Of a DNA stretch of 64,000 bases, positions 34,880-47,720 are shown piece after piece. Below the pieces are notes generated by a model. It made no database searches and had not been told where the DNA came from. It saw only the letters and a list, made by a program, of their open reading frames with translations. This DNA comes from Fomes fomentarius (lineage: Eukaryota > Basidiomycota > Agaricomycetes > Polyporales > Polyporaceae). Each line of letters opens with the position of its first letter. Position 1 is the stretch's first letter. A program made the position numbers and the translations under genes. The stretch spans positions 1,823,001 through 1,887,000 of the forward strand of contig JABYQN010000009.1 in assembly GCA_022606135.1 (NCBI GenBank). Direction: 5' to 3'.

Positions 34880-37232
34880 TTACAGCAGTTTGGATGCACG
34901 CAGGTGTTCTCGGAGAACCATATCTTTCACTGCAATGGGAAGCCGGTTCGTAAGCATGGGAGAAGATCAAGGAAACGAGTACTGTCGTACCTGCCGCGAT
35001 GATGCCACCAGTTGTAATAGTATCCTGCAAGCACGTGAGCGTAAGTATGGCTGATGACTCCATCGAAAGTCAGGGAATGGGAGCATACCGTGACAGATGT
35101 GCAGAAACCATAGAACTTTCGTGGTATAGGAGAATGTTCACGGTGGATAGCGCTAAATTTACTGCGAAAGTCTGGAGTCGCTGTAAGTTGTCGCTCGATG
35201 ATGACATGTGGATGACTCACATTTCTGCGCCACCTCGGGATCGTTTGCTCGCTCGCCGAAACTACGCACGTACTTCGAGAGACGGACACCAGACTTGAGC
35301 TTTGACTCGAGAATGTCGCACTTGTTGAGGAAGAGCACGAGGTCGACCTTCGCGAGTAGCTTGTTGGAACAGACTTCCTTCCATAACAGCACGCTATCCT
35401 CCTGCATTGATGTGATCATGAGCTACAATTTTAAGAGAAATCATCCCGTACATACCAATCGGTTGACGCTCCTGTCTTCAGTCAGGACTTGGTCAAAAGC
35501 CGATATTGGCGCAAGGAAGATGATCGCTACGCAGTGGTACGTTGGACGAAGTGCTCAGGCATATACGACGTATAACTCACCATTCACTGAACCACAATAT
35601 GCATTAGACTCACATCAGATGCCACGAACCGAATGACACGCACCGTCATCGAAAAATGGTACCCATGTAGCTGAGAGTCGAGGTATAGGTGTTAGCGTCC
35701 GTCAAGATGAAGTATTGTAGTACTGCACACTCACGCCGCTGATGTGACTCACATCAGCAAGACAGCGCGGAGAGAGAGGAAGGGTGAGTCCTGACCTGTG
35801 AACGTGACCCTCCAACGTCAATGATACGCCATTCTGTGCCCCGTTCGTCCCCAGCTTCCATGTGGAAGCTGTATTCCGACACACCGACTGTCTTGAGCCG
35901 CGCTCTGAGCACGTCGTCTGTCATGTTACGTGAGAATTTTGATTGAGAGTAGCCCTAGTCCACGCACCGTCAGAAGGGAAGTACTGGAGTGAGGTCACCC
36001 GTTCGATATCGTTCAGATAACTGCGTCTTCTCAGCCCAGCACGCCGCATACAGTAATAAGTATACTTACAATCCGGGACATTCTTCTAGCCGGATCTTCC
36101 GACGCCGTAAGATCTGGCGGACAACGGCATCATTCCACAAGGCAAGCATGTCTGGTCGACAGTGGTGCAACACAGCCTGAGACTCGTCTAGGGTCTCTTG
36201 GCCTGTGGTGCCGGCAGATTGGGGGCGACCAGAACTGCGTAACTTCCATTGCGCTCCTGGTCGCACAAAGACCTCCGTGTTATGGAAGGCATGCTGGGGT
36301 GGCTGGTGTGCGCCCCAGTGGTATGGCACATTACCGTTGACACTATTGCTTCCGCCGTAGCCAAGTGTCGTAGCTTCGCTCTCGTTTGGAGGCACTAGCT
36401 TGGCAATGAGCAGAGACTCTACATGCCGTAGAGGATACAGTCGCCGGCGGAGTTCTTCTAGATGTGGCGGCAGCGCAACATGGCTTTCGGATTCAGAGTC
36501 GGAGTCCGGATCAGACGTATAGGGTGTGGAGGGATAGACGTCGCGTCTCCGGATGTCGTTGAGTGTATCCAAGATGGTGTGTACGGAGCGTACGATATTG
36601 AGTTGGATAACCGCACGCCACAAGATGCGTTCCTCGCGGAAGGCATTCGGGGTGTACAGTCTCTGGAATTCTATAGATCGGTCAGCATGGAATGGTTCTA
36701 CGTGTTAAGTAGATGCGCGCGGCTGGCTGTAGGACGGAGGGAAGGAAGGCAGTAGAGCGGCGCGGACCATCAACATTGGCGGGTAGATGGGCGGGCCGAT
36801 CATCTGGTTCGCAGAAGACGGAAAGAAGGTGTGATGACTTGCAGAGATGTGGGGCCGCCAATCCCAGGGATGTGGTTGCGAGCGGGCGCACGACTACAAG
36901 CTTACCGCGCTTGCGTGAGGGACAAGATGACTCACGACGTAGGGTTGTAGATTTGCCTGGGAGAACAGGGACCAATTGATATGTGGGATAGAGACGCGTC
37001 TGAGACGGAACGGACCTGATTCACTCTGACCGAGGAGTAGGAGGCGGACGAGCTTGTGCTTCTTGCGCTGCTGTTTCTCTAGACGGATGGACTCGTCTAT
37101 AGCATGGCTGACGCGCTTGGCAGCCTCTTCCTCGGCTACCCGGGAGGCCTTCTCCTCCTCGGTCTCGTCTATGGGTGGCCTGAGGGCGGCAGAAAGCGGA
37201 TCGCGGTCTGGGAGGTCGCGGGGAGTGGGCAT
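34880..37232 (-). CDS. Heterotrimeric G-protein alpha subunit with two micro-exons
   Basis: Thirteen exons: 37232-37016, 36956-36936, 36670-36070, 36020-35968, 35917-35796, 35738-35735, 35670-35644, 35586-35581, 35526-35456, 35401-35221, 35171-35089, 35024-34991, 34929-34880; 489 residues, every phase closing and every intron GT-AG of 46-279 bases. G boxes: GQSESGKST (67-75), RLKTVGV (304-310, switch I threonine), DVGGSRSQR (331-339), NKCD (400-403), TSVTDT (459-464). The exons of 4 and 6 bases supply exactly the conserved Arg after DVGGSRSQ and the Val-Asn before AIIFLAP. The helical domain carries an insert of roughly 100 or more residues (acidic SDPDSDSESES, then Q/H/P-rich). Glycine-2 is absent (MPTPRD), so N-myristoylation is not predicted; the C-terminus ASKLL lacks the pertussis-type cysteine. 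It is one of the expanded non-classical basidiomycete Galpha proteins; receptor and effector unknown. Confidence 0.95.
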
Positions 37233-40200
37233 GGTCGTGGGGGGGCACGCGCGGGTGGTCGATGGGGGAAAAGCGAGGAAGAGGAGGAGGAGGAGATGCG
37301 GAGAGCGAAAAGATGACAGACATATGAACGCTCGCTGCAAGAAAGCCGGCTCAAGCAGGCGCCTGTGTCGCGACGGTTGACAGGCGCCCAGCGTTTGCCC
37401 AGCGCGAGCTTCCGACTCGGACGGCCTTGTCCGGAATTTCACCTCCAACAAACTCTCTCCAGCCATTCGCGCACCGCCATCCTCTCTCTACATACACCTA
37501 CACATCCACCTGCACATGCACAGTCTCCTTAATTTCTCTCACGGACTTTCGTTGCCAGGTTGGCTCGCAACGCGCAGCACTGGCCCCTGCAACACCCTCT
37601 GACCTTGGCCAGGAGAAGCAATTTGCGCTCGCAGACTCATCCGTCCGCTGATCGCTTCTGATTGCTCCATTCTACAAGGTCCATGTGAGAAGTCACGGAG
37701 ATGGATGCATGGCTAGCTTCCGGCATCCTCCCTCGTTCCGCTCCAGCCCAAAGATTGCATGGCCATCCTCCGTAAGCCGCCTCACGAGAACCGTGCCTGT
37801 TCTTCAGGCACCGAAGCTTCCTTGTAAACCTTACTTGGACCGCTCAATCCCCTTGTGGCGTCTCTACCACCATGAGCCCAAGCCTAATCGGGACCCACTT
37901 ACACCAGCACACAGCCTCCTTGAGAACTTCCCTTACATGGTCTTGCCTGTCAATGCCGCATGCCGCATACGTATGTATTCCTCTCAGTTCCGTTCCGTCA
38001 TCTCCCATTATATTCCAGCACCAGCTATATCACTGCATCAAATCGTCCTGCTATAATCGGAGAACATTGTCTCAGAATATGCTCGTCCAGTTTATTACAC
38101 AGCGGAGAAATGGACACCATTTCCCCCTGATATTGAGTATATTTCCTTGCACCCAAAAATCTCATCGTTCTATGGTCTTTAATTGCAGCCTGAAAGACCT
38201 CGGAAAGGCGACATTTACTGAACATCTTTGTCCTGCGCCGGCAACGACTCCCCATGAATGCGACCCTTCCCGGATCCCTGAAAGTCTTACTTCTCTTTTG
38301 TGGTACACAGAAATGATCTGAAAAGCTCGTCTTCCCGGAATATGGTCACCAGTGCTGGTGAGGCCATTCCGTTCCTATTTTGCCATCGCTACCTGGCGCA
38401 ATGACGGCGCCTTTGGCTTTGAGTCTTGCGGTGGTCATGCTTTCTTTCCGTGAACTATTACGTCCTCGAGTTTGGGGGCAGGGTACATTTCAATAATGCT
38501 CAACAGACTCTCTGACCTTCCGTCGATTTAAGCGCCCATACTGGTTGGTACAAGGAGGCACAGCCTCCGGAAGTGGGTAGAACAACCATCACGCACCTTA
38601 CTCGAGTGTAACTCGAAACTTTTGATGTCGCAAATCTTGGCCGGTATCCGTTGCATGTACATACGAAGGCTCCACTGATGTCGTAGCTCGTTACGCATGG
38701 TCGCCGCTAATCCTCCTGGAAATTAAAGCAACGAAATCATGGTCGCCCACACACCAAACAGATGAATGGCGACTCGATGACAGGGTGGGAACAAGGGGTG
38801 CGGATTCACGCAGCGTATAGTCTGAAACACAACCACTGGAAACGATATCGGACATGGCTGACGTCGGTCTATCCGTGTGTTCGTGAGCGTGTACCATGCA
38901 TCCCCGGCGTAATCGTTGTTCCGGCGTACGCAACTATGCACCCTGCCAGCACAACCTTAGGGGTTGATGCAAGCACCGCGGGCAAGAATAGGCACAGGCA
39001 CGTCCACCCCGGAGGATTCTCGTGTCATTGTACCGCTACTATTGAAGGGAGGCACTAATAGTCCGTTAAGCATAACAGCTGGACCACACCTAGCACATTT
39101 CGGCGCCCTTGAGATGCCAGTCCCCAGGGAGGCCCAGGGATGGTGTCTCGTAACTTCGATTCCACGCACTCTCTAGGACACACCGCAGCGTCCACACCAT
39201 CGCGGAAACAGGAACACGAGCAGGGGGGGTTACAAGGCACCCAAGGCAGCCTGGCCCCGTGCGTATGCACCTCCGCCGCTCTTTTCCCAGGTTCCCCAAC
39301 TTCCTATCGTACGATGGATTCACGGCAACCACGCCGGCCCCTACGTACGTGGTCATGCCAAGGTACGCAGGCATGTTCTGTCCACGCCAGGCTCCAGGTC
39401 GGCAAAGAGATCAAATATTAAATGGTCGTTGTGGCTGTGAGGTTCACATATGGTGGTGGATAGGAGCCTCGTGCTCGCTCGTGTTTCAGCGTATATGCGA
39501 GTGTTCGTCGCAAGAACCTGTACTTAGCTCGTCCGGCACCGTCAGCATCTGGAGAATGAGCTTGAGTGAGCTCGGCTGTGAGTTGCCTGGTTGTAAGGTG
39601 AATAATTGACGAGTACTATTAGTGTAGACTTGCGCCCACACAAAGATCTAGGCCGCCGGAATATACACTCTGTGCCACCTTCCGAGCCACAATGAATTAA
39701 TCAGGTCCACTGATAGGAATTCGAACGGTTTCTCCGGCGGACTGTACGTTCATCGTTCGACGCCGCCGGCTGTCAGTGCCGTCCATCCACCATGCACACA
39801 GGTACCCACGGCAGACGACCACGCATATGTGACCTGCGAAAAATCCATACGCACCTCGATCAGAGGACCAAGTGACGCACTCCAGCAGCACACCATCCTC
39901 CACGCAGCTCCTGCAAATCACGACCCGAACCGCCCGCCGCCACAGCCCCCGTTTACGTCTTCAAGGCACTCGGATACCTACAATTGAACGCCGCGGAAGC
40001 CCCCTACCCCAGCGCCGAGCGCCGTATGCCCAGGGTAATAAATGCCAGGGTCTGTCTCCACAGAAACTCTCACGAAGAGCCGCACACAGCAACGCCGGTC
40101 ACTTGAGGTCAGGGCCTTGGAATTTAAGGTGAGTATGTGGAGGCGAGCGATCACCCGAACCGTGTCGAGGTCGGAGATCCACCTCTCAGACCTAGGCCTT

Positions 40201-40426
40201 TTGTGTTATGACGGACGGCACGAAGGGCCGAGTTGGGGGTTGGGGACACGATACGTTCTGATTTTGTCTCCCAGCATGGACAGTGGACAGGTACCCCTGA
40301 TTTTATAGCACGTACAACTGCGATAGCGGCAAAGCATGACAATCGGATTGTCTAAGCGAGCGAGTGTACCCAATCTACCCCAGCGTCGGTCTAGCACCGG
40401 TCAGCAGTCATCACAAGTCATCGGTA
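37233..40426. other. Intergenic stretch, 3.2 kb
   Basis: Between two minus-strand genes. The first several hundred bases are the Galpha promoter (pyrimidine-rich ACACCTACAC repeats near 37490-37520). A 123-codon frame at 37685-38056 (plus) contains the protein-like stretch APKLPCKPYLDRSIPLWRLY but has no recognisable domain or splice partner; I would not call it a gene without expression data. 38.3-40.4 kb shows only short frames with no motif. Confidence 0.45.
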
Positions 40427-42726
40427 TCAGAATAGCCAGGGCCCCACTGTAAGCGCAAGCGCACGAAGCAGACAGCAGTCAGACATGTGTGCGAGAACGG
40501 TGCCGTAAGGGATGCATAGGGATGAATGGAAGGTCGCCACGCACCTCTGCCTCGCTCACCCTCGGGCTTGATCTGCAGACAGCTCTGATGAATGAGGTTC
40601 AGGGCCTTGACGGCGTCGCGCCCATCGATGACGCACGAGATGTTGATCTCGTTCGCGCCTTGGCTTATCATCTCGATATTGACGTTGCCCTGGCCGAGCG
40701 TGGTGAACATCCGTCCCGATATGCCGATCATGTTGCGCATCGACTTTCCCACCAGCGACAGAATGGCCATGTCGCGGATCACTGTGACCTGGCAGCCCGA
40801 GCGGTCAGTACTTCAGTCGCCGAGATAATCGCGATACATGACCGTTTCCGGCGGTAATTGATATGGGGAACGGACCGCGACGTACTGTGCCACTTTTTTT
40901 AAGCTCCCGCACGACGCGGTCGAGGACCTTTTTGTCGAGGTTCTCCTCGATGGCCATACTCACGTACACCTCGCTGGTACTGATCAGGTCCACCACCACG
41001 CCGTAGCGATCCAGCGTGCCAAAGATGGTGGCAAGGAAACCATGCGAGACGTTCTTCCTATTCGAGTTCACGTTCAGGACAATGATGTGCTCCTTGATCG
41101 TCACCGCCGTGGGTTGCCGAGTATGACTCTGGTGCTTGTCGTACGCGGGCGAGGCAAGGGGTAAGAAGGCCTTGGCGCCAGAAGTCGCAGGAAGAACAGG
41201 TGGGTACGACTCCGTTCCATTCGTGGGTGCCCCGGCAGCATCGTAGTCGGGGTCTGGATGGATGACAGTGCCGCCACCCTTGGGGTTCTCAACGTTCTTG
41301 ATGCGGATTGGAATCTTCCTCCGGATGACCTATGAGCCTATGAGCTCGAGGCCGCTCAGTCAGGGCATGCAGACAGGGCATACCTGGTCCATCGTGAACG
41401 GGTGGACAACCTCGCTCCCGTAGTAGGTCAATTCAGCCGCCTCTTCCGGGGAAATAATCGGAATCAGCCTAGCGGTAGGGACCTTCCGTGGGTCTGCAGT
41501 GAAGATTCCATCGACCTCCTTCCAAATCTGCAACTCCGAGGCACCAAGCCCGGCGGCCAGCAGTGCTGCAAGAAGGTCGGTGTAGCCACGTCCAACCTGT
41601 CTAAGTAGAGAGCCAGGTACAGGGCCAAAGAACCCTATGACAAGCATTAGATCACATGGCGTGGCCAGACGTGAGAATCGTACCCGTCACCACGGGCACT
41701 CGGTTGCCGCATTGCTTGATTCTTTCCGCCACAAGGTCCGCCACGCGATCGTAAAAATCCTGCCCGAGAGTGTCTGAGTCCGAGAAGTTCTCTCCCTCGG
41801 CCAGGGGGATGACGTTCTCTAAGCTCACGAACTCGGCATCTATATTCTGTAATAGGTCCGTCAAGGCCAAGCCAAAAGGTAATACCGGAAGACTAACTCT
41901 ATCGCGCAGGATGGCTGTCATCACTTTGCATCCGAGACGCTCACCGAAGCCAATAATGCTGTCCCTTGACCTCGGCGATATCTCATCTATGACCTTACGG
42001 ACCTGAGGTAAGTAATACACAATAGACAAAATAGGAACCGTTACATACCTGAGTGGCGAGTAGGAACGACCTGAGTGATTCACAATCACGATCAATCTCA
42101 GCCTCCAGGTCCTTGAGATTGTCAGCGTTCCGAACATGTGCCCGCGCCGCATGTACATGCTCAGACCGGATGACGTCAACAGTAGTGTTGAATGAAGGGG
42201 CTGCCTCGGTGATCGAAGTCATTCCCAAGGAAAGTGCGATCGACTCAGACTTGGGAGAGGATTTTCCCGGGCTTGTGAACGGTGACTGATACTGCGTGAG
42301 TCTTGAGAGGCCACTGGCGGGCGAGACCGTTCCCGGTGTTTCTGATACATTGGTTGAACGCTTCAGTGCCTCACCGGCTGCTCTGAGGAGGAGGTTCGTA
42401 GTCCCAAGGGCTTTAGTGGAACCGGAACGGGCCGAGCATACGATCGCAACCTTGTGTTGGTCCAAATACTCGCTGTGAACGAGTCTCTGTTAGTACGATG
42501 GTAAAGCGACCTCACCCTGGTGAACGCACGGAATGATATTCTCTGCTATCTTCGCCGCAAATTTTCCTACACTCGTCCCGCCATACTTTTGAACTAGCCA
42601 CTTCGCGGCGGGATCGATGGTGTTCTGGTGCATGTTCGGAGGTGTGCGAGGTGCGTCGTTTGAAGACAATGATGATGAACGCGATGACGATGGGGATGCG
42701 GGGGAAGGAGTAGATGCGGCGGACAT
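40427..42726 (-). CDS. HOM3: Aspartate kinase
   Basis: Exons 42726-42530, 42472-42049, 42002-41684, 41634-41384, 41329-40886, 40788-40545, 40446-40427; 632 residues, phases close, final exon only 20 bases (GPWLF). First enzyme of the threonine/methionine/isoleucine branch, phosphorylating aspartate. KYGGTSVGK (47-55) is the nucleotide/substrate motif after a serine-rich leader. VAIVCSARSGSTKALGTTN, GFGERLGCKV, GRGYTDLLAALLAAGLGASE and WKEVDGIFTADPRKV complete the kinase domain. Two ACT domains follow (HIIVLNVNSNRKNVSHGF and MAILSLVGKSMRNMIG...NIEMISQGANEINISCV), the usual site of threonine feedback inhibition. An insert of about 45 serine/proline-rich residues after the first kinase motif is a fungal feature. 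Divergent from the CHAPs gene. Confidence 0.96.
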
Positions 42727-43355
42727 GATTGGGGATGTGGAGGTGGGAGATGTCTTCTCTGACCGCTGCCTGAATCTCGTTTAAATGCTTTTAGCGTAAA
42801 CAGGTAATGACTCGACCTTCCATCGTGCCAGATTGAATCAGTGAACCGAACGAGCGAATCGTGCGACTGAAATAGCGCACCAAACTACGACCTCGTCCAA
42901 TTGTGAGAGCGGGCGGTAGCGTCAAGGATGTAGACGGGTTGTCCAGGTGTTTTTAGGATGATCGTGGCACGAACTTACACGCCACGGAACGAGATATTCC
43001 GGAAGAGCATTTGGCAGCCTTTATGCCGACATGGGAACGAGTCCGTTCGAGATTCACGCGCGCAACATAACCGCCGGTGTAGCGGTCGATGGATTGAACG
43101 TGGATTGAACGAAGGAGATGTTTGACGGTGAGGAGCAGACTTCGAGCGCCATGAATTTGACTGACCTGGGTCGGAATAATAGCAGTAGACGCTTGTATTT
43201 CTTAACCGATTCTATTGGATTTTTATTAGAGCTTGTAGTCCAGTAAGAAAGCTGTGTAAGGGATTGTTATTGTTGAATTAGGCACGGACACGTCGGTGTG
43301 TCTTCGCCTCCACTTACATCGCCTACCGAACCTCCTTAGCGGTCTCTCAGTGAGC
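42727..43355. promoter_or_regulatory. Divergent promoter region
   Basis: 629 bases between the aspartokinase and CHAPs starts. An inverted CCAAT box (ATTGG, 43214-43218) lies 140 bases before the CHAPs start. No GCN4-type TGACTCA site is obvious. TGACTCG occurs at about 42808 on the plus strand, one base off the consensus. Confidence 0.4.
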
Positions 43356-46164
43356 ATGGCCGATGCGTCTTTCAAAGACGTGCCGGAGTTATTCGAGGTG
43401 CGTATGCATCCCAGCACGTACTCCGAACACTTGCTGATTCGCTGCAGGTTGACCTCGGAGAGTCTCTGAGCGCACGGACGGAGAGCCTATGTTTGTCGCA
43501 ATCCCCTTCAGTTTCTCCGTAATTCTGATGCCTGGTTCTTGCAGCCACCTTCCGAGAGCTTGGACCACCTGATCTTGTACATGTTCTGAAAAGCACGGGT
43601 CGGAGCGGGCAGCGAGACGTGAGTACGGCCCTCATGACCCGGTACGCCACCGCCTATAACATTGTAACAGCTCGGCTCGTACCACTATGTCTCTGGCGTC
43701 GACGCGTCCTCTTCTGCTTCATTGGCGGCATACATCAACTCCTTGACGTACAATATTGAGGATGAATCCGGCTGGTTTACGAAGGGGACGTCATGGAAGG
43801 TGAAGAGTGGGTGCTACTGGTGAGTGGATACATTATGGCGCGTCCCCATTTGTCGAAATCCCCATGCACCTTGTCACCGTAGCTGCTTCAATGCGTTCTC
43901 GCGTGTTGATGTGCGCGTTGATGTCAAAATACCTGGAGGAGTGCAGGCATATGTCGTTGACTTGCGGGGCGAAAGGTGCGTGATTCCAACCTCACTTCAG
44001 TTGCTTATTAGTCCTCAAGAGACCATAGACACGAAGCAACTCCAGATATCTGGCAAGAGACTTTCCTATCTGCTCTCCTACGCGCCATCCTCTACTCCGA
44101 CGACCCTACGTACTGGCTGGAAGCCTACCGGAAACTAGACCCTATCACCAATCCAGAGGGTGAACTACGCTTCCTTCAGGCCGCGGAAGCTCTCTTCATG
44201 AAGGGTACGTATCCTCGTGTTCCACTGCATCGCGCCTTGACGTGCCGCTTGTGCAGGTTGGCAAGTTGGTTCAGACCCAGAGATCCAAGTTGCTACTGTG
44301 GTGTCCAATCATTTAACCGCAGCTATCATGAAGTACTTCGGGGACAGCGGTCGCTACCAATACGCTGCGAACCTGCTTGAGAAGATCAGCGCGAAGGAAC
44401 CTGAAGTTGCTTCGTTACTGGCGAAGAGTTATCTTGGGATGAGTATGTCCGGTCACCACGAGTGATCCTAATCCTCCCACTAACATCTCAATTCAGACGA
44501 GGAGGTCAAGGCTGCCCAAATTATGGCTTCTGCAATCAAGCAGACACCACAGTCCTATACTCTCCTGCACGTGCAATGCGAGTTCCTACGATCCAAGGGC
44601 AAGCAAGAGTGGGCGTTGAAACTCGCACGTCAAGCTGTGAACTGCGCACCAAGCGAATTCGTGACATGGGAGAAGTTGACAGAGTGCTACATCGACCTTG
44701 GCCAATACGACAATGCACGTATGGACTTCGTTGAAAGTTGGTCGCCGCTGACATCGTCTCGAACAGGCGCTACTTACACTGAACTCATGTCCCATGTTCA
44801 CTTATAATGGTCGGGATGCCCATCGGAATCTCACTCCGGCTCGTGTACATCTCCCACCGAAGAACAACGTCGTGGATATCCTCCCAGAACGAATCAAGAC
44901 AGAAGACGATGAGGTGAGAGCTTCTCAGACTTCCGATTGCCTCCGCTTACGAGCATGCCGCTGCAACCCGCCAGGCTGATCCCGCACTTCTCCGTCTCCC
45001 TGCACCGGGCCTTCGTGGGACCTGGGCGCGCGCATATGCCCTCCTCACCCGTCTTGTCTCACAAATCGGCTGGGACGAGCTTCTCAAGACGAGGAGCTCT
45101 GTCTTCGTCATGGAAGAGGAGTATCGGATGCAGAAGGCGCATAGCGAAACCCAAGCGCAGTCAGCACCCCCGACGAAGCTCACTCACGAGGATGGATCCA
45201 GGGCTGCGGACGACAATGCGTCCACGCGCGGAATGGTGTCACCTACACCGTCTACACCCGACGAGGACGCCGAGGGTGTGAAGGGCGATGGAGACTCGGA
45301 GACGCTCGTAGCTGCGGCTAACGGACTCCCCTCAATTCGTGTCACTCCAGAGAGCGCGGACGAGAATGCGCTGAATGGACGTGGAGCTGCAAAGGACAAC
45401 GGGGTGAATAGCAATGACGCGGGCGACTCGCTCGAAAAGCCTGTCCAGGCGGCGGAGAACCAGGAGGGAGAGAGTGGACAGCCGCAGTCACAGGAGCCGT
45501 TCTCGTTTAGTAACAAGCGTCTTTGCGAGCGTTGGCTGGACAACCTATTCATGGTCCTCTATGAGGTATGTACAGGGCTCACATAGAGCGCTGGTTGTGG
45601 TTGATTCCGGCGCTGACCTCTGTTCGTTTCGTTCGCTGACACCAGGATCTGCGCGTATGGACCATATTCCGTGCGGAGGTCGCTCACTTCAAGACGCAAC
45701 ATGTTGCGTATCGTAAAACCGGGCTGGAGTGGGAAATCTTGGGTGACTTGGGCGTGCGCCTCCACCACAAGGAAGAGGCGAAGGAGGCGTATCAGCGCTG
45801 TCTCGACACTCCACGCTACTCCTACAAGCCATGGTCCAAGCTCCTTGACATGTATGCAGATGAAGGCGACATCCAGCGTTCGCTCTCAGCCGCTGTCCGG
45901 GTCGCCGCTTACCAGTGGGGCGATTATGCTGAGATGACGGTATGCTCACGAAATCCCCCGCATTGCGAATGGATCACTGAGAACTCTTCATTCCAGTATC
46001 CTACACAAATCGGTCGTTGTTTCTTCAAGCTCGGCCAGATACACGGGCACGCCAAAATCAAGTACTCTCTAGTGAGTTTGGGCCTCCCGGAGGCTGTGTC
46101 GAAAATCATGGAAAGCTACTTCGTGTATGGCCAGACCTTCAAGGCCGAGGGTTATGACTTCTGA
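43356..46164 (+). CDS. CHAPs family protein (Chs5p-Arf1p-binding; Bch1/Bud7/Chs6-like)
   Basis: Twelve exons: 43356-43397, 43448-43490, 43545-43618, 43671-43819, 43883-43975, 44029-44204, 44257-44442, 44497-44714, 44767-44913, 44954-45565, 45646-45939, 45997-46164; 733 residues, all phases close. CHAPs proteins join Chs5 in the exomer coat that carries chitin synthase and other cargo from the trans-Golgi to the cell surface. Family segments seen: ELGPPDLVHV, SYHYVSGVDASS, WFTKGTSWKVKSG, DVKIPGGVQAYVVDL, LDPITNPEGELRFLQAAEALF, TPR-like helices (QEWALKLARQAVNCAPSEF, LNSCPMFTYNGRDAHR), GWDELLKTRSSVFVMEEEY, CERWLDNLFMVLYEDLRVW and KLGQIHGHAKIKYSL. An insert of about 130 acidic/serine-rich residues precedes the last block. 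The intron at 44715-44766 needs a GC donor (GCACGT), because the neighbouring GT would shift frame. Confidence 0.92.
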
Positions 46165-46714
46165 TCTGCTCGCCCCGTTGCTCTCTACCTTCGATCGCGT
46201 TCTCCTGCTCCTTCACTTTCGCGCGTTGGTCGCCGCTTCCCGGAATTGTAGATTGTCGTACGTAGTTGTGCTAATGATGGCCGCGTCCTCGCGGACGTCA
46301 GGGGCTTCCTGCTATATTATTCCAATACATTCTTATACTTCTGTGCTGACTAGCGATTCTGATGAATCGCCCAGTGCTGTGTATTCGTGCAGACACCGTT
46401 ACGAAAATCTGCCGGTTCATGTTGCTACTGACCAATTGCCTATGTTTCTATAGGGTACAACCGCAAATCCGACGTTTGCAGAAGGCTGATCTCAGGAAAG
46501 CGTATAACACGTAGTTAATCAACTGGGTCGTGCGCTATAGAAGTATCGACACTCCCCAAGGTCTTCTTTCGTCATCTACGCGTCAACGTCGTTTCGACAC
46601 CGCGAGGACCATGAGGTATGGGCCGCCCATCTTATTCGAATTGAAAGCAAAATTCTCATCCGAAGGTGGCTCTTCTTCACGCATTGCCCCAGCATGCCTT
46701 CTACTACCTGTCCA
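46165..46714. other. Intergenic, 550 bases
   Basis: 3' flank of the CHAPs gene up to the decayed dehydrogenase copy. No coding motif or repeat seen. Confidence 0.4.
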
Positions 46715-47720
46715 GACATATAAGAGGAAGCATACAATCACATTGGAGTGGCCGCCTTGCGGTTCGCTGAGCACGGGGTGGACGCTGTCATCACCGCCAT
46801 CCTGGCAAAGCTAGCCAAGGTCAGTTAAGTTACCAAAGGCAACGGCCGACGATACAACGAGTTGGACGTCGCCTCTATTGTGAGGACAACCGTCACAGCT
46901 TGACGTGGTGTGCCTCGTCTCTCGACCCTCGAGATGGCGTTGCATTGGACGGCACGCACAGATGCTCGCCACGAACGCTGGTATCGCATCACAGTCCGGT
47001 CATGTCGAAAATTGTCCATCAATGCACGTGGCTCTTTTGTGCGGCACGGTGGTGAGTGAGTTGTATGTGCATGCCTTGCCTCCTTCATCACGGGTTCATT
47101 CACAGTTCTATCAGCCGCTGTCTCACCAAGAACGGTGACTATGTCAAGTGCATCTAGCTTGTCACTGGGGATCTGGCTATCAAATATTCAAACTCGAGAC
47201 TCTCTAACATGGCGGCCATGCTGTGCATCCAGGTTCGTACTGAGCAGACTCGTGCACAATGCTGGCGAGTAATCATGTCGGGCAACAAGGTTTTGCGTGA
47301 CGTGGCAACACCATGCAGCACCGATACTTCGCGAAAAAAGACAATATCACAATCAACACGTCCTGTCCCAACTTTGTTATCACGCTGTTGGGTGAGCACA
47401 ACTTGTTCTTCTCCTGTGCCATGCTCAAGTCAAGCATCTCGATGATAGGAAGACGAAGCAGGTATCATCGTCAACTGCTCCTCCGATAATCCTTTAGAGC
47501 AGCACATGTGCAACTGAGGGGGCTACCAGAGGACAATTGAACGCTAGCTGGGAATCTCTCTCATCTCGTCCACTTCGTCTCTTACCCTGCAAAGGCCGAG
47601 ACGTCCTACATCACCGAAGGGTTGGTCGGATTGCCCACCTGCTTGCTTTTGTGTCGTGTCAACTGATTGAACAGGCCGGAATACATTTTCTGAACGTTGG
47701 GCAAAAAGGCTCAGAGGGGT
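46715..47720 (+). pseudogene. Decayed short-chain dehydrogenase (SDR) copy A
   Basis: A broken relative of the intact SDR that starts 540 bases downstream, with its pieces in the same order. A TATA-like ATATAAGAGG lies near 46715. About 46740-46800 matches the GIGEAIALQLAQDG helix. About 46860-46890 (GACGTCGCCTCTATTGTG) matches the DVASIV segment. 46962-47050 gives MLATNAGIASQ and remnants of the VNARGxFLC segment. About 47338-47395 corresponds to the ITVNxxCPGxIIT segment. 47565-47625 gives an SYxAKAETSYIT match, with GQAG-like remnants to 47715. Frameshifts and missing exon boundaries break the reading frame, and the catalytic Tyr-x-x-x-Lys part is not recognisable. Nothing suggests a functional product. 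Confidence 0.7.

Noticed and set aside
34251..35063. 270-codon minus-strand frame downstream of and overlapping the Galpha 3' exons
   Set aside because: It runs through real Galpha exons and introns out of frame and has no family similarity.
37685..38056. 123-codon plus-strand frame with a proline/leucine-rich stretch
   Set aside because: Protein-like in part, but no homologous family, no introns in a locus where nearly all genes have them, and no downstream coding context.
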